DNA from: CAYSPO01 sp964432945
GTDB lineage: Bacteria; Bacillota; Clostridia; Tissierellales; Peptoniphilaceae
Reading direction: 5' to 3'
Assembly: GCA_964432945.1 (NCBI GenBank)
Contig: CAYSPO010000015.1
Location: 1 to 28,602, forward strand
DNA: 28,602 nt
Notes under the pieces: generated by a model
What the model was told of the DNA's origin: nothing
What the model saw: only the letters and a program-made list of their open reading frames with translations
The model's database searches: none
Shown: positions 15,882 to 24,010 of the stretch, one piece after another
Layout: each line of letters begins with the position of its first letter
Position numbering within the stretch: the stretch's first letter is position 1
Made by a program: the position numbers and the translations under genes

Positions 15882-18575
15882 CTAGCTTATTTTCTTTATA
15901 CTAATAGCACACGCCTTATATTCAGGAGTGTTAGCTGTTGGACATCTAAAGTTAGAAGTAAGTTCGTTTGAATTACCTTCTTGATAATGGAAAGGCATCC
16001 AGCATGTATCTTCTCTTATACCTTCTCTAAATCTAACCTTAGTGGTAATCTTACCTCTTCTTGAAGAAACTTCAATCATTTCTCCATTTTCCATTCCATA
16101 TTTTTCAGCAAGAGCTGGATTCATTTCAATATATGATTCCCCTGCAATAGCTTCAATACCAGGCGTTTTATTAGTCATATTAGCTACGCAATATTGGTAT
16201 AAGTTTCTACCAGTAGATAGGATTAATGGATATTCCTCATCAGTAGTTTCTCCTGGACCTTCGTGTTCGTATCCTATGAATAAACCTACTCCACCAGCCA
16301 TAACACCTTCATGAAGGAATTTAGTTCCTTCTGGTTTTTCTTTAGTAGCTGGCCATTGAATACCTTTAGCGTCTATCGTCTCATAAGTCATACCCGAATA
16401 AGATGGATTTAAACTAGCCATTTCATCGAATACTTCTTCATATGAATCATAGTGCATTGGATATCCCATTCTTGTAGAAAGATCAGTTAAGATATCAACA
16501 TCTGTCCTTGTTCCTTCTAATGGTTCAATAGCTTTCCTTACCCTTTGAACTCTTCTTTCACTTGATGTGAAAGTACCATTCTTTTCTGCATATGAAACTG
16601 CTGGAAGTACAACATCAGCAAATTCTGCAGTAGGAGTTAAGAATAAATCTTGAACAACAAGGAAATCAAGTGAGCTTAAAGCCTTTCTAACATGTCCTAG
16701 GTTAGGGTCACTTGTAGCTTGATCTTCTCCTACTATATAAAGACCTTTGATAGTTCCTTCAAGTATATCATCGAAAACTGCTGTTGCTGTACGACCAATC
16801 TTATCAGAAAGTTCTACGCCCCATGCTTTTTCAAATTTTTCTTTAATTTCTGGTTTATTAACTTTTTGGTAACCTGGATAATCAGATGGAAGAGCACCCA
16901 TATCACAAGCACCTTGAACATTATTTTGTCCTCTAATAGGGTTAATTCCAGATGATTCAAATCCAATATTACCAGTTAATAAAGCAAGGTTTGATAAAGA
17001 AGTTACGTTTCTAGTTCCTGTAATATGCTCAGTGATACCTAGTGTATAGAATATTGATGCCTTTTTAGCTCCACCATATTGACGAGCAACGTCAATGATT
17101 AATTGAGGATCAATTTCACAGATTTCTGCTGCATACTCAGGAGTATATTGTTCAATAATCTTTAGATATTCATCAAAACCTTCAGTTCTTTCATCTATAT
17201 ATTTCTTATCATGTAATCCTTCTTTGTAAATAACATGAGCCACTGCATTTGCAAAAGCAATGTTAGTTCCTGGCTTAATTGGAACATGGATATCAGCAAT
17301 TTCAGCTAGTTCAATTTTTCTAGGGTCAACTACTGCAAGTTTAGCTCCATTTGCTACTGCTCTTTTGAACATTGTACCAAATACTGGGTGAGCTTCAGTA
17401 GGGTTAGATCCTACCATTAAAATACTTTCTGCATCTAAAACTTCTCTAAAACTATTAGTCATAGCTCCAGAACCTAATGTAGTTGCAAGACCTGCAACTG
17501 TAGGTGAATGTCAGACACGAGCGCAATGGTCAACGTTGTTAGTACCAATTGCAGCCCTCATAAATTTTTGCATTACATAGTTGTCTTCGTTAGTTGCTCT
17601 AGCGCAAGAGAAACCTGCTATATATTCAGGACCAAATTCTTCTTTAATCCCGCCTAATTTCTCTGCTATTAAGCTTAAAGCTTCATCCCAAGTAGCTTCT
17701 TCAAATTCACCATCAGCATTTTTGATAAGTGGTGTTCTAAGTCTATCTTTATTGTTAATAAAGTTGTAAGCAAATCTACCTTTAACACAAAGAATTCCGC
17801 CATTAGAAGTTTCAGTCATATATTCGCCTTTGTATGGCTCAGCTCCTACAACTTCATTTCCTTTAGTTATAAGATTTAATTGACATCCTACTGCACAGTA
17901 AGGACAAGTAGTTCTAGTCTTTTTAACTTCCCAAGGTCTATATGGTTTTTTCTTTTTAGGTCTTAATGCACCTGTTGGACAAACTGAAGCACAGTTACCG
18001 CAAGATACACAAGTAGACTCATCAAAACCAATTTCAAAAGGAGTAGCCATCTTAGATTCAAAACCTCTGTTTTGAATTGTTAGAGCATGGCTCTTTTGTA
18101 TTTCTGAACACATAGCCACACATTTTCCACAAAGTATACATTTGTTTGGATCATAGTTTAAAAACTGGCTAGTTTTTCTATCTATTTTATAGTTCTTATT
18201 ATTTTCACTTCTATAAGAACCTTCTTTTACTCCATATTCATAGCAATATTCTTGTAATTTACAATCTCCAGTAGCCTCACAAGTTAAACAATCATTAGGG
18301 TGGTTAGAGAATAATAAATCAACAACATCCCTTCTAGATTTTTTTACTTTGCTATTATCTGTTTCAACAACCATCCCGTCCCAAATAACTGTTGAACAAG
18401 ATGTCATTAATCTGCCACCAACATCCATAACACACATACGACAAGCAGATGTTGGCTTCATTCTTTCATCATGACAAAGAGTTGGTACTTTTATTCCAAG
18501 ACTTCTAGCTGCATCAATCAGCATAGTACCTTCAGGAAATTCATGTACCTCCCCATTTATAGTAATTTTAACCAT
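15882..18575 (-). CDS. fdhF2: selenocysteine formate dehydrogenase catalytic subunit (FdhF2-type), TGA read as Sec
   Basis: Oxidises formate to CO2, or reduces CO2, at a molybdenum or tungsten bis-pterin site. An in-frame TGA at 17513-17511 falls exactly in the active-site motif DHCARV-U-HSPTV, so the gene is one 897-residue selenoprotein with Sec355 and the conserved His356, not two ORFs. Domains: plant-type [2Fe-2S] (C34, C45, C48, C60), His-Cys3 [4Fe-4S] (H92, C96, C99, C105), two ferredoxin clusters (C146/149/152/156 and C189/192/195/199), the molybdopterin-domain [4Fe-4S] (C224, C227, C231, C263) with K265, then the catalytic and dinucleotide-binding domains. The start at 18575 is chosen over the in-frame ATG at 18632 because GAGGAGG precedes it and it lies just after the upstream stop at 18577. 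Expression needs SelA, SelB, SelC and SelD, not in this window. Confidence 0.95.
17473..17513 (-). promoter_or_regulatory. bacterial SECIS element with UGA (Sec) codon
   Basis: Immediately after the TGA, on the minus strand, a perfect 7-bp stem (AGTTGCA with TGCAACT, plus 17499-17481) closes the loop GGTCT. A lower CCTA/TAGG pair extends it. The GTTGCAGGTCT apex and the 18 bases between TGA and the loop GG match what I recall of the E. coli fdhF SECIS, the SelB-binding hairpin. Confidence 0.92.
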
Positions 18576-18576
18576 A

Positions 18577-19545
18577 CTATTTAGCCTCCTCATTGGCCTC
18601 CTCAGCCTTAAGCTTCTCATAGATATTTCCAAGCTTCATAGCTTCAACCCAAGTAGTCTTAACGAACTTGTTACCTTCTGGTGTTTCGACTTTTTCGTAA
18701 GGTTCTTTAGCTTTATCTACATGTTCAAATTCAGTTGTTAATCTACCAGTTAAGCATAAAGGTCTTTCATCTCCATCTGCCCCGATAGCTCTAACTGCAA
18801 CTGCTTTATCGTCTTCATTATAAAGAACTTCCATATCACAGCCGTAATTACATCTCTTACATTTAACAACTTCTTTTTTGGCATTCCAGTTTCTAACTTC
18901 AAATTGAGCTCTTCTATCCATTAAAGCTCCTACTGGACATGCTGCTACACATCTATTACAAGACACACAAGAAGACTCTTCTAAAGTCATGCTAGCATCT
19001 GCAACAATACGAGTGTCAAATCCTCTTTCTGCAAAGCTTAAAACATTTCTATCAACTTTTGCACAAGTTCTTACACATCTTCCACAAAGAATACATTTAC
19101 TCTCATCTCTTAGGATATAAGGGCTTGATGTATCAGAAAACTTAGCTTGTTTAAAATCTCTTCTAGCTCCATCATGTTCTCTAAAAGTTACACCATATTC
19201 ATAAGCGTAATTTTGAAGTTCACATTCTCCAGCCTTTTGACAAGTTAAACAGTCATTAGGGTGATTATCTAGATATAATCTTAAAAGCTCTCTTCTATAA
19301 TTTACGATTTTATCTGTCTTTGTAGCTACAACCATTCCCTCAGCTACTGGAATTGAACATGCTGTAACAGGTTTGTTCCAACCTTCAACTTCTACAACAC
19401 ACATTCTACAAGAAGATACAACCTCTAATTTTTCTAAGTAACAAAGAGTAGGAATTTCAATTCCAACACTCTTAGCTGCATTTAAAATGCTAGTTCCATG
19501 TTCTACCTTTACATCTTTACCATCTATAGTTAAATTAACAAGCAT
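18577..19545 (-). CDS. hylA: NuoG-like iron-sulfur electron-transfer subunit (HylA-type), no catalytic domain
   Basis: A 322-residue iron-sulfur wire protein. It carries, in order, a plant-type [2Fe-2S] domain (C35, C46, C49, C63), a His-Cys3 cluster (HPNDCLTCQKAGEC), two ferredoxin-type clusters (CILCGRCVRTC and CVSCNRCVAACP) and a fifth four-cysteine site (CKRCNYGC, then LCLTGR) equal to the N-terminal cluster of molybdopterin enzymes. It then ends, so it is colinear with the first 270 or so residues of the formate dehydrogenase next to it but lacks the catalytic part. It should carry electrons between the flavin subunit and the dehydrogenase. It lies 3 bp after the NuoF-like gene, and its stop codon is separated by one base from the fdhF2 start. 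Confidence 0.85.
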   Translation of the reverse strand: MLVNLTIDGKDVKVEHGTSILNAAKSVGIEIPTLCYLEKLEVVSSCRMCVVEVEGWNKPVTACSIPVAEGMVVATKTDKIVNYRRELLRLYLDNHPNDCLTCQKAGECELQNYAYEYGVTFREHDGARRDFKQAKFSDTSSPYILRDESKCILCGRCVRTCAKVDRNVLSFAERGFDTRIVADASMTLEESSCVSCNRCVAACPVGALMDRRAQFEVRNWNAKKEVVKCKRCNYGCDMEVLYNEDDKAVAVRAIGADGDERPLCLTGRLTTEFEHVDKAKEPYEKVETPEGNKFVKTTWVEAMKLGNIYEKLKAEEANEEAK

Positions 19546-19548
19546 TCT

Positions 19549-21420
19549 CTAGCCCCTTTCAACTGCATTGAAATGGCAAACTTCGTAACAGTTACCACAA
19601 ACAATACATGCATCTTGGTCGATTACGTGTTTTTCTTTTCTCTCCCCTGAAATACAATTTACTGGACAGTTTCTAGCACATAGAGTACATCCTGTACAGT
19701 TGTCGTTAATTGAGTATTTAACAAGATCTTTACAAATTCCTGCTGGACATCTCTTATCATCAACGTGAGCAATATACTCATCTTTGAAATAGTGAAGAGT
19801 TGATCTTACAGGGTTTGGAGCTGATTGACCAAGACCACAAAGTGATGTAGAAATAATTGTTTCAGAAAGAGATTCAAGTCTATCTAAAGTTTCCATTGTT
19901 CCTCTACCTGAAGCTACATCATCAAGTAATTCCCAAAGTCTCTTAGTACCTTCTCTACAAGGAGTACATTTACCGCAAGATTCATCAACAGTAAAGTCAA
20001 GGTAGAATTTAGCAATATCAACCATACAAGTATCTTCGTCCATAACGATCATACCACCTGAACCCATCATAGAACCTAGTTCTTTAAGAGATTCATAAGT
20101 AATAGGAGTATCGATATAATCTGCTGTTATAACACCACCTGAAGGTCCACCTGTTTGAACAGCTTTAAAAGCTTTTCCTTCTCTAATTCCACCACCGATA
20201 TCATATATAATATCTCTTAAAGGAGTTCCCATTGGAACTTCGATGATACCAGTTCTATTAATATCTCCTCCTAAAGTGAATACTTTAGTTCCAGGAGAAG
20301 TTTCTGTACCTATACTCTTAAACCAATCTGAACCTTTTCTAATAATTCTTGGAATATTAGCCATAGTTTCAACATTATTAATTAATGTTGGTTTACCGAA
20401 AAGTCCAACTTGTGCTGGATATGGAGGTTTATTTCTAGGAATTCCTCTTTTTCCTTCGATTGATTCAATTAAAGCCATCTCTTCACCACAAACGAAAGCA
20501 CCAGCACCAAGTCTGATATCTAAGTCGAAGCTAAAAGAAGAACCAAGTATATTGTCTCCGATTAAGTTATGTTCTTTAGCAATTTCTATACAATGCTCTA
20601 ATTTTGAAACTGCTGATGGATATTCAGCTCTAATATAAATGAAACCTTGGTTTGCACCAACTGCATATCCTGCAATAGTAAGAGCCTCTATAACTGAGAA
20701 TGGATCCCCTTCAAGTATAGATCTATCCATGAAAGCACCTGGGTCACCTTCATCGGCGTTAAGTACAACATATTTTTCAGTACCAGGAGTATTTGCTGTA
20801 GATTCCCACTTAATACCAGTAGGGAAACCACCGCCCCCTCTACCTCTTAGACCTGAAGCTTTTACTTCACTAACAACATCTTCAGGTGTCATTGAAGTTA
20901 TAACTTTTTGTAAAGCTTCATAGCCATCTACTGCTATGTATTCTTCTATATTTTCTGGATCTATAACACCACAGTTTCCAGTAACTAACTTCATTTGTTT
21001 AGCATAAAATTCTACATCATAAAGACCTTTTAAAGCACCTTCAGAAAGAGTTTCTTGGTATAGAAGATTTTCAACAGTTTCTCCACCAACAATATCTTTT
21101 TCAACGATTTCAATTGCATCTTCTGGCTTTAAGTAAGCATAGAATTTTTCTCCAGGAAATACGATAGCAATTGGACCAGCTTGGCAAAGACCAAAACATC
21201 CAACTCTTCTAACGTCAACCTTTTCAGTAAGATTCCTTTTTTCTAATTCTTCTCTAAAAGTTTCTTCTAATACATCTGATTTAGAAGATTTACATCCTGT
21301 ATCTGAACAAATTAAAATTTGTTTTTCATAAACAGAATCTACATCTGACCATAATTTCTTTCTTAAAGACATTGTAGGTAAGATTCTATCTTTGATTTCT
21401 TGTAAATTTAAAGTATCCAT
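19549..21420 (-). CDS. hylB: NuoF-like NADH/FMN subunit (HylB-type) of bifurcating formate dehydrogenase
   Basis: A 623-residue flavoprotein that exchanges electrons with NAD(H). An N-terminal thioredoxin-like [2Fe-2S] domain carries C38, C43, C75 and C79. The NADH/FMN core has GRGGGGFPTG at 193-202 and NADEGDPGAFMDRSILEGDP, followed by the NuoF [4Fe-4S] site C482, C485, C488 and C528. The C-terminus adds two ferredoxin clusters (C575/578/581/585 and C605/608/611/615). This four-part layout is that of HydB/HymB/HylB subunits of bifurcating hydrogenases and formate dehydrogenases rather than respiratory NuoF, which lacks the extra ends. It is second in the operon, 20 bp after the NuoE-like gene. 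Confidence 0.9.
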   Translation of the reverse strand: MDTLNLQEIKDRILPTMSLRKKLWSDVDSVYEKQILICSDTGCKSSKSDVLEETFREELEKRNLTEKVDVRRVGCFGLCQAGPIAIVFPGEKFYAYLKPEDAIEIVEKDIVGGETVENLLYQETLSEGALKGLYDVEFYAKQMKLVTGNCGVIDPENIEEYIAVDGYEALQKVITSMTPEDVVSEVKASGLRGRGGGGFPTGIKWESTANTPGTEKYVVLNADEGDPGAFMDRSILEGDPFSVIEALTIAGYAVGANQGFIYIRAEYPSAVSKLEHCIEIAKEHNLIGDNILGSSFSFDLDIRLGAGAFVCGEEMALIESIEGKRGIPRNKPPYPAQVGLFGKPTLINNVETMANIPRIIRKGSDWFKSIGTETSPGTKVFTLGGDINRTGIIEVPMGTPLRDIIYDIGGGIREGKAFKAVQTGGPSGGVITADYIDTPITYESLKELGSMMGSGGMIVMDEDTCMVDIAKFYLDFTVDESCGKCTPCREGTKRLWELLDDVASGRGTMETLDRLESLSETIISTSLCGLGQSAPNPVRSTLHYFKDEYIAHVDDKRCPAGICKDLVKYSINDNCTGCTLCARNCPVNCISGERKEKHVIDQDACIVCGNCYEVCHFNAVERG

Positions 21421-21440
21421 TCTTAATTATCCCCCTAATC

Positions 21441-21926
21441 TTAGTCTTGGTAATTTTCTAAAATTTTCTTTACGTCATCTTTCTTAAGATTTCCGTAAAC
21501 ATCACCATTTATTGAAACAACTGGAGCAAGACCACAAGCACCAATACATCTAGTAGCTACTATAGAATACTTGCCATCGGCTGAAGTTTCACCTACACCA
21601 ATTCCAAGTCTTTCTGAAAATTCATCTACTATAGCTTGAGCTCCTCTTACATAACAAGCTGTTCCTAAGCAAATACCAACTTCATATTCACCCTTAGGGT
21701 CAATTGAGAAGTTAGAATAAAAAGTAACAACCCCATAAATATCAGATAGAGGTATACCAGTTTCCTTAGAAATAAATTGTTGTACTTCTATTGGAAGGTA
21801 ACCAAATACTTCTTGTCCGTGGTGTAAAATACTCATTAATTTACCACGTTCTTTACCAACTCTATCGATATACTCTTTTAAATCATCAAATTCTTTTTTC
21901 TTAGAACTAACGTCAAAAGCTTCCAT
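21441..21926 (-). CDS. hylC: NuoE-like [2Fe-2S] subunit (HylC-type)
   Basis: A 161-residue thioredoxin-fold protein binding one [2Fe-2S] cluster through C86, C91, C127 and C131 (CLGTAC and CIGACG), preceded by the usual helical NuoE N-terminus (LMSILHHGQEVFGYLP). It is the first gene of the formate dehydrogenase operon. The order NuoE-, NuoF-, NuoG-like, formate dehydrogenase equals hylCBA-fdhF2 as I recall it from Clostridium acidurici. The AGGAGG site lies 5 bases before the ATG. Confidence 0.9.
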   Translation of the reverse strand: MEAFDVSSKKKEFDDLKEYIDRVGKERGKLMSILHHGQEVFGYLPIEVQQFISKETGIPLSDIYGVVTFYSNFSIDPKGEYEVGICLGTACYVRGAQAIVDEFSERLGIGVGETSADGKYSIVATRCIGACGLAPVVSINGDVYGNLKKDDVKKILENYQD

Positions 21927-21994
21927 ACATCCTCCTAAAAGATTTATTATGTAATGTTTTTTATACTTATAAGTCTTTCTTATAGTAAAAACTT

Positions 21995-22025
21995 AAATTA
22001 ACATAAGTTTATAGTATGTTAATTT
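21995..22025. promoter_or_regulatory. putative operator over the -10 box of the hylCBA-fdhF2 promoter
   Basis: Perfect 11-bp inverted arms, AAATTAACATA (21995-22005) and TATGTTAATTT (22015-22025), have a 9-bp spacer. The -10 box (22011-22016) lies in the spacer and right arm, so a bound protein would block the polymerase. The motif is not the Rex, CcpA or FNR consensus as I know them. Confidence 0.55.
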
Positions 22026-22039
22026 GAATATAAAGTCAA
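22011..22039 (-). promoter_or_regulatory. putative promoter of the formate dehydrogenase operon
   Basis: On the minus strand, TTGACT (plus 22034-22039) and TACTAT (plus 22011-22016) lie 17 bp apart, which puts the start site near 22004 and a leader of nearly 80 bases before hylC. The -35 is one base from consensus and the -10 matches at four of six. Confidence 0.6.
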
Positions 22040-22072
22040 CGAAGATATTTTACAAAAATGCAAGAAAATAGG

Positions 22073-22097
22073 TTAATTGATTTTGGATATCAATTAA
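22073..22097. repeat. 9-bp inverted repeat in the intergenic region
   Basis: TTAATTGAT (22073-22081) and ATCAATTAA (22089-22097) are separated by 7 bp, upstream of the formate dehydrogenase promoter; ATCAATTAA recurs at 22131-22139. Possibly a regulator site, or chance in AT-rich DNA. Confidence 0.35.
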
Positions 22098-22535
22098 AAC
22101 TGCTATTAAACGACTTTCTTATCATGAATTATCAATTAAATGCTTTATATACAATATTTCGTCAGTTTTCTTAACTGTATATATATTATATATAAAGAAT
22201 TTATATTCACGATTTATTGATAAAAATAAAACTATTATCTATTTTTTACATTTGTTTAAATTAACTTATAACTATTTATGAATAATTTGTAAATAAAGGC
22301 AATTAAGCTAACTTTTTAACATTATACTGAGTATAGAATAATAAACAATTGTTAATCTTTTGCCAATTCATTAATAATTTGTAACATTTTTTATTGACTA
22401 TATCTAATCATTGTAAAGTGCTAAAAAATATTAATTAAAGTTAAAATAAATAAATTAGTTTTATAATTTATAATCATCTATTTAAACAATTATAAGATCA
22501 GCCTATTTCACATTCATACATATATAAGTTAAGTT

Positions 22536-22600
22536 CTAGTAAATTATAAATCCAAGTTTTAACTAAATCTAGTAATTTACTAGTTTCCTTCTTTTAGTAA
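22536..22600. repeat. cluster of CTAGTAA half-sites
   Basis: CTAGTAAATTA at 22536-22546 is the exact complement of TAATTTACTAG at 22573-22583. The second arm is also the right part of a self-contained 15-bp palindrome, CTAGTAATTTACTAG at 22569-22583. A related TTAGTAA lies at 22594-22600. This is the kind of spaced multi-half-site array that binds a dimeric regulator or forms a looped operator. It lies 200 bp before thyA. Confidence 0.5.
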
Positions 22601-22675
22601 AATATCAAACAATAATTCTCTTGTTATTCAATCTTTACATAAAATATCTCAATTACTTCCTTCATAATATATATG

Positions 22676-22684
22676 TGATATAAT
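22676..22684 (+). promoter_or_regulatory. putative extended -10 promoter of thyA
   Basis: TGATATAAT is a perfect extended -10 (TGn-TATAAT) without a good -35. It predicts a leader of nearly 100 bases before thyA. Confidence 0.45.
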
Positions 22685-22787
22685 TAATAAACAAAAAAAT
22701 TATAGAACTATAAATCTCCTATATGATTACTATATATATATATGATTTTTAGAAAAGATTTATAAAGACTTTAATTAAGGAGGATTT

Positions 22788-23654
22788 ATGACTAGAGTTG
22801 ATGAATTATATATTTCTGCCTTAGAAGATATAAAAAGCAATGGATACAATGAAAAGAATGTAAAAAACGGAATAGTTAGGCCAAGGTGGTCGGATAACCA
22901 GCCAGCTTATACTCAATATATACCTCAATATTTCGTAAAGTATAATAAATGTGAGACGCCAATCACTAACCTAAGATCTATTGCTTGGAAGGCAGGTATA
23001 AAAGAAATCCTATGGATTTATCAAGATAAAAGTCCTGATGTAAAACTATTAAAAGAAAAATATGGAGTAAATTACTGGGACGAATGGGCAAATCAAGAAG
23101 GTTCTCTTGGGACTGCATATGGATACCAAATAGGCAAAAATTTTATAAGCCCTGAAACTGGAGAAAATACAAATCAAATAGATCGACTTTTAGAAAACAT
23201 CAAAAACCAACCATTAAATAGAAGACACATTATGAATATGATTCATATGGAAGATATGAAAGATATGGGACTTATCCCCTGTGCATTTTTGACTCTTTGG
23301 ACTGTTGTAGAGAATAGATTAAATCTAACTCTTATCCAAAGAAGTGGGGATTTTATAGCTGCAGCTTCTCCTGGCGGAATAAATGCTATTCAATACTATG
23401 CTCTTTTACTTATGGTATGTAGGCATACTGGATATGAACCTGGAGAATTTGTTCATTTTATACAAAACCTTCATATCTATGATAGGCATTTAGATATTGC
23501 AAATGAGATAATAACAAAAAAATCATCCTACCCTACTCCTAATTTAAAATTAAGAGAAGGACCAGAAAATTTCTATGATATAAGTCTTGATGATTTTTAT
23601 ATGGAAAACTACCAACCAGATAAAACTAAATATGATATTCCTATAGCAATATAG
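22788..23654 (+). CDS. thyA: thymidylate synthase, divergent ThyA form
   Basis: Makes dTMP from dUMP with methylenetetrahydrofolate, producing dihydrofolate for DHFR. The 288 residues keep the catalytic Cys165 (IPC), the phosphate-binding RR of NRRHIM, the substrate-contacting QRSGD (183-187), Asn199 and HIYDRH. The usual PCHxxxQF reads PCAFLTLW and the LGxPFN loop reads IAAASPGGIN, so it belongs to a branch away from E. coli ThyA, nearer the Bacillus/phi3T type in the PCxxxTxW region. The start is set by AAGGAGG 6 bases upstream. It is monocistronic, with a terminator directly after it. Confidence 0.92.
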   Translation: MTRVDELYISALEDIKSNGYNEKNVKNGIVRPRWSDNQPAYTQYIPQYFVKYNKCETPITNLRSIAWKAGIKEILWIYQDKSPDVKLLKEKYGVNYWDEWANQEGSLGTAYGYQIGKNFISPETGENTNQIDRLLENIKNQPLNRRHIMNMIHMEDMKDMGLIPCAFLTLWTVVENRLNLTLIQRSGDFIAAASPGGINAIQYYALLLMVCRHTGYEPGEFVHFIQNLHIYDRHLDIANEIITKKSSYPTPNLKLREGPENFYDISLDDFYMENYQPDKTKYDIPIAI

Positions 23655-23659
23655 AAGAC

Positions 23660-23698
23660 AAAAAGAGTAACCTCCTAATAAAAGGACGTTACTCTTTA
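23660..23698. terminator. bidirectional terminator between thyA and csbD
   Basis: AAAGAGTAACCTCC and GGACGTTACTCTTT form a 14-bp stem with one mismatch and an 8-base loop. T-rich sequence follows on the plus strand and a five-T run on the minus strand. Confidence 0.85.
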
Positions 23699-23716
23699 TT
23701 TTTAATTTAATTTTTA

Positions 23717-23974
23717 TTATTTTTTAAACATATCATCAATTTTTTTACCAGCATCATTTAAACTTCCTGATGCATCATCCATCATCTTATCAAAGTTAGA
23801 TAATTTCTTTTTTGCTTCATCTTCAGTCCAGCCATATTGCTTTTGTAAATAACCTTTGAACTGTTCAATATTTCCTAAAGCTTGTTCAGTTGGGTCATTA
23901 GTTAATTTTCCCCATTCAGACTCGATTTTTCCTTTAATTTGTTTCCAATTTCCTTGTAAAATATTTTTATTCAT
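23717..23974 (-). CDS. CsbD-like stress protein
   Basis: An 85-residue hydrophilic protein with the CsbD signature: NKNILQGNWKQIKGKIESEWGKLTNDP, then NIEQFKGYLQKQYGWTEDEA. CsbD proteins are general-stress proteins (sigma-B controlled in Bacillus subtilis) of unknown molecular action. A TAGGAGGG site lies about 5 bases before the ATG. The C-terminal 25 residues (DDASGSLNDAGKKIDDMF) are a low-complexity amphipathic tail. Confidence 0.9.
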   Translation of the reverse strand: MNKNILQGNWKQIKGKIESEWGKLTNDPTEQALGNIEQFKGYLQKQYGWTEDEAKKKLSNFDKMMDDASGSLNDAGKKIDDMFKK

Positions 23975-24010
23975 TGGTCCCTCCTAAATAAAGTTCTTAT
24001 CTAACTTAAT

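Larger units (their letters stand above)
21927..22787. other. 861-bp gene-free AT-rich region between the divergent hylC operon and thyA
   Basis: No ORF with a ribosome binding site was found. It contains the hylC promoter and operator at the left, a TTAATTGAT...ATCAATTAA inverted repeat at 22073-22097, a cluster of CTAGTAA half-sites at 22536-22600, and an extended -10 promoter for thyA at the right. The middle (about 22100-22530) is featureless A/T-rich sequence to my reading; a noncoding RNA cannot be excluded. Confidence 0.7.

Noticed and set aside
17511..18632. Two separate ORFs as a truncated formate dehydrogenase plus an independent molybdopterin oxidoreductase, that is, a pseudogene
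   Set aside because: They share one frame through a TGA at the exact selenocysteine position, with a SECIS hairpin behind it.
18576..18632. Upstream in-frame ATG at 18632 as the formate dehydrogenase start
   Set aside because: It would add 19 arginine-rich residues unlike the family and overlap hylA by 56 bp; GAGGAGG precedes the ATG at 18575.
20243..20923. Two long plus-strand ORFs opposite the NuoF-like gene
   Set aside because: They lack ribosome binding sites and family resemblance and are antisense shadows of a strongly conserved gene.
21995..22025. Rex or FNR binding site at the formate dehydrogenase promoter
   Set aside because: The arms (AAATTAACATA) do not match TTGTTAA-N4-TTAACAA or TTGAT-N4-ATCAA, and the 9-bp spacer differs.
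21927..22787. Mobile element or CRISPR array in the long intergenic region
   Set aside because: No transposase fragment, terminal repeats with target duplication, or regularly spaced repeats were seen.
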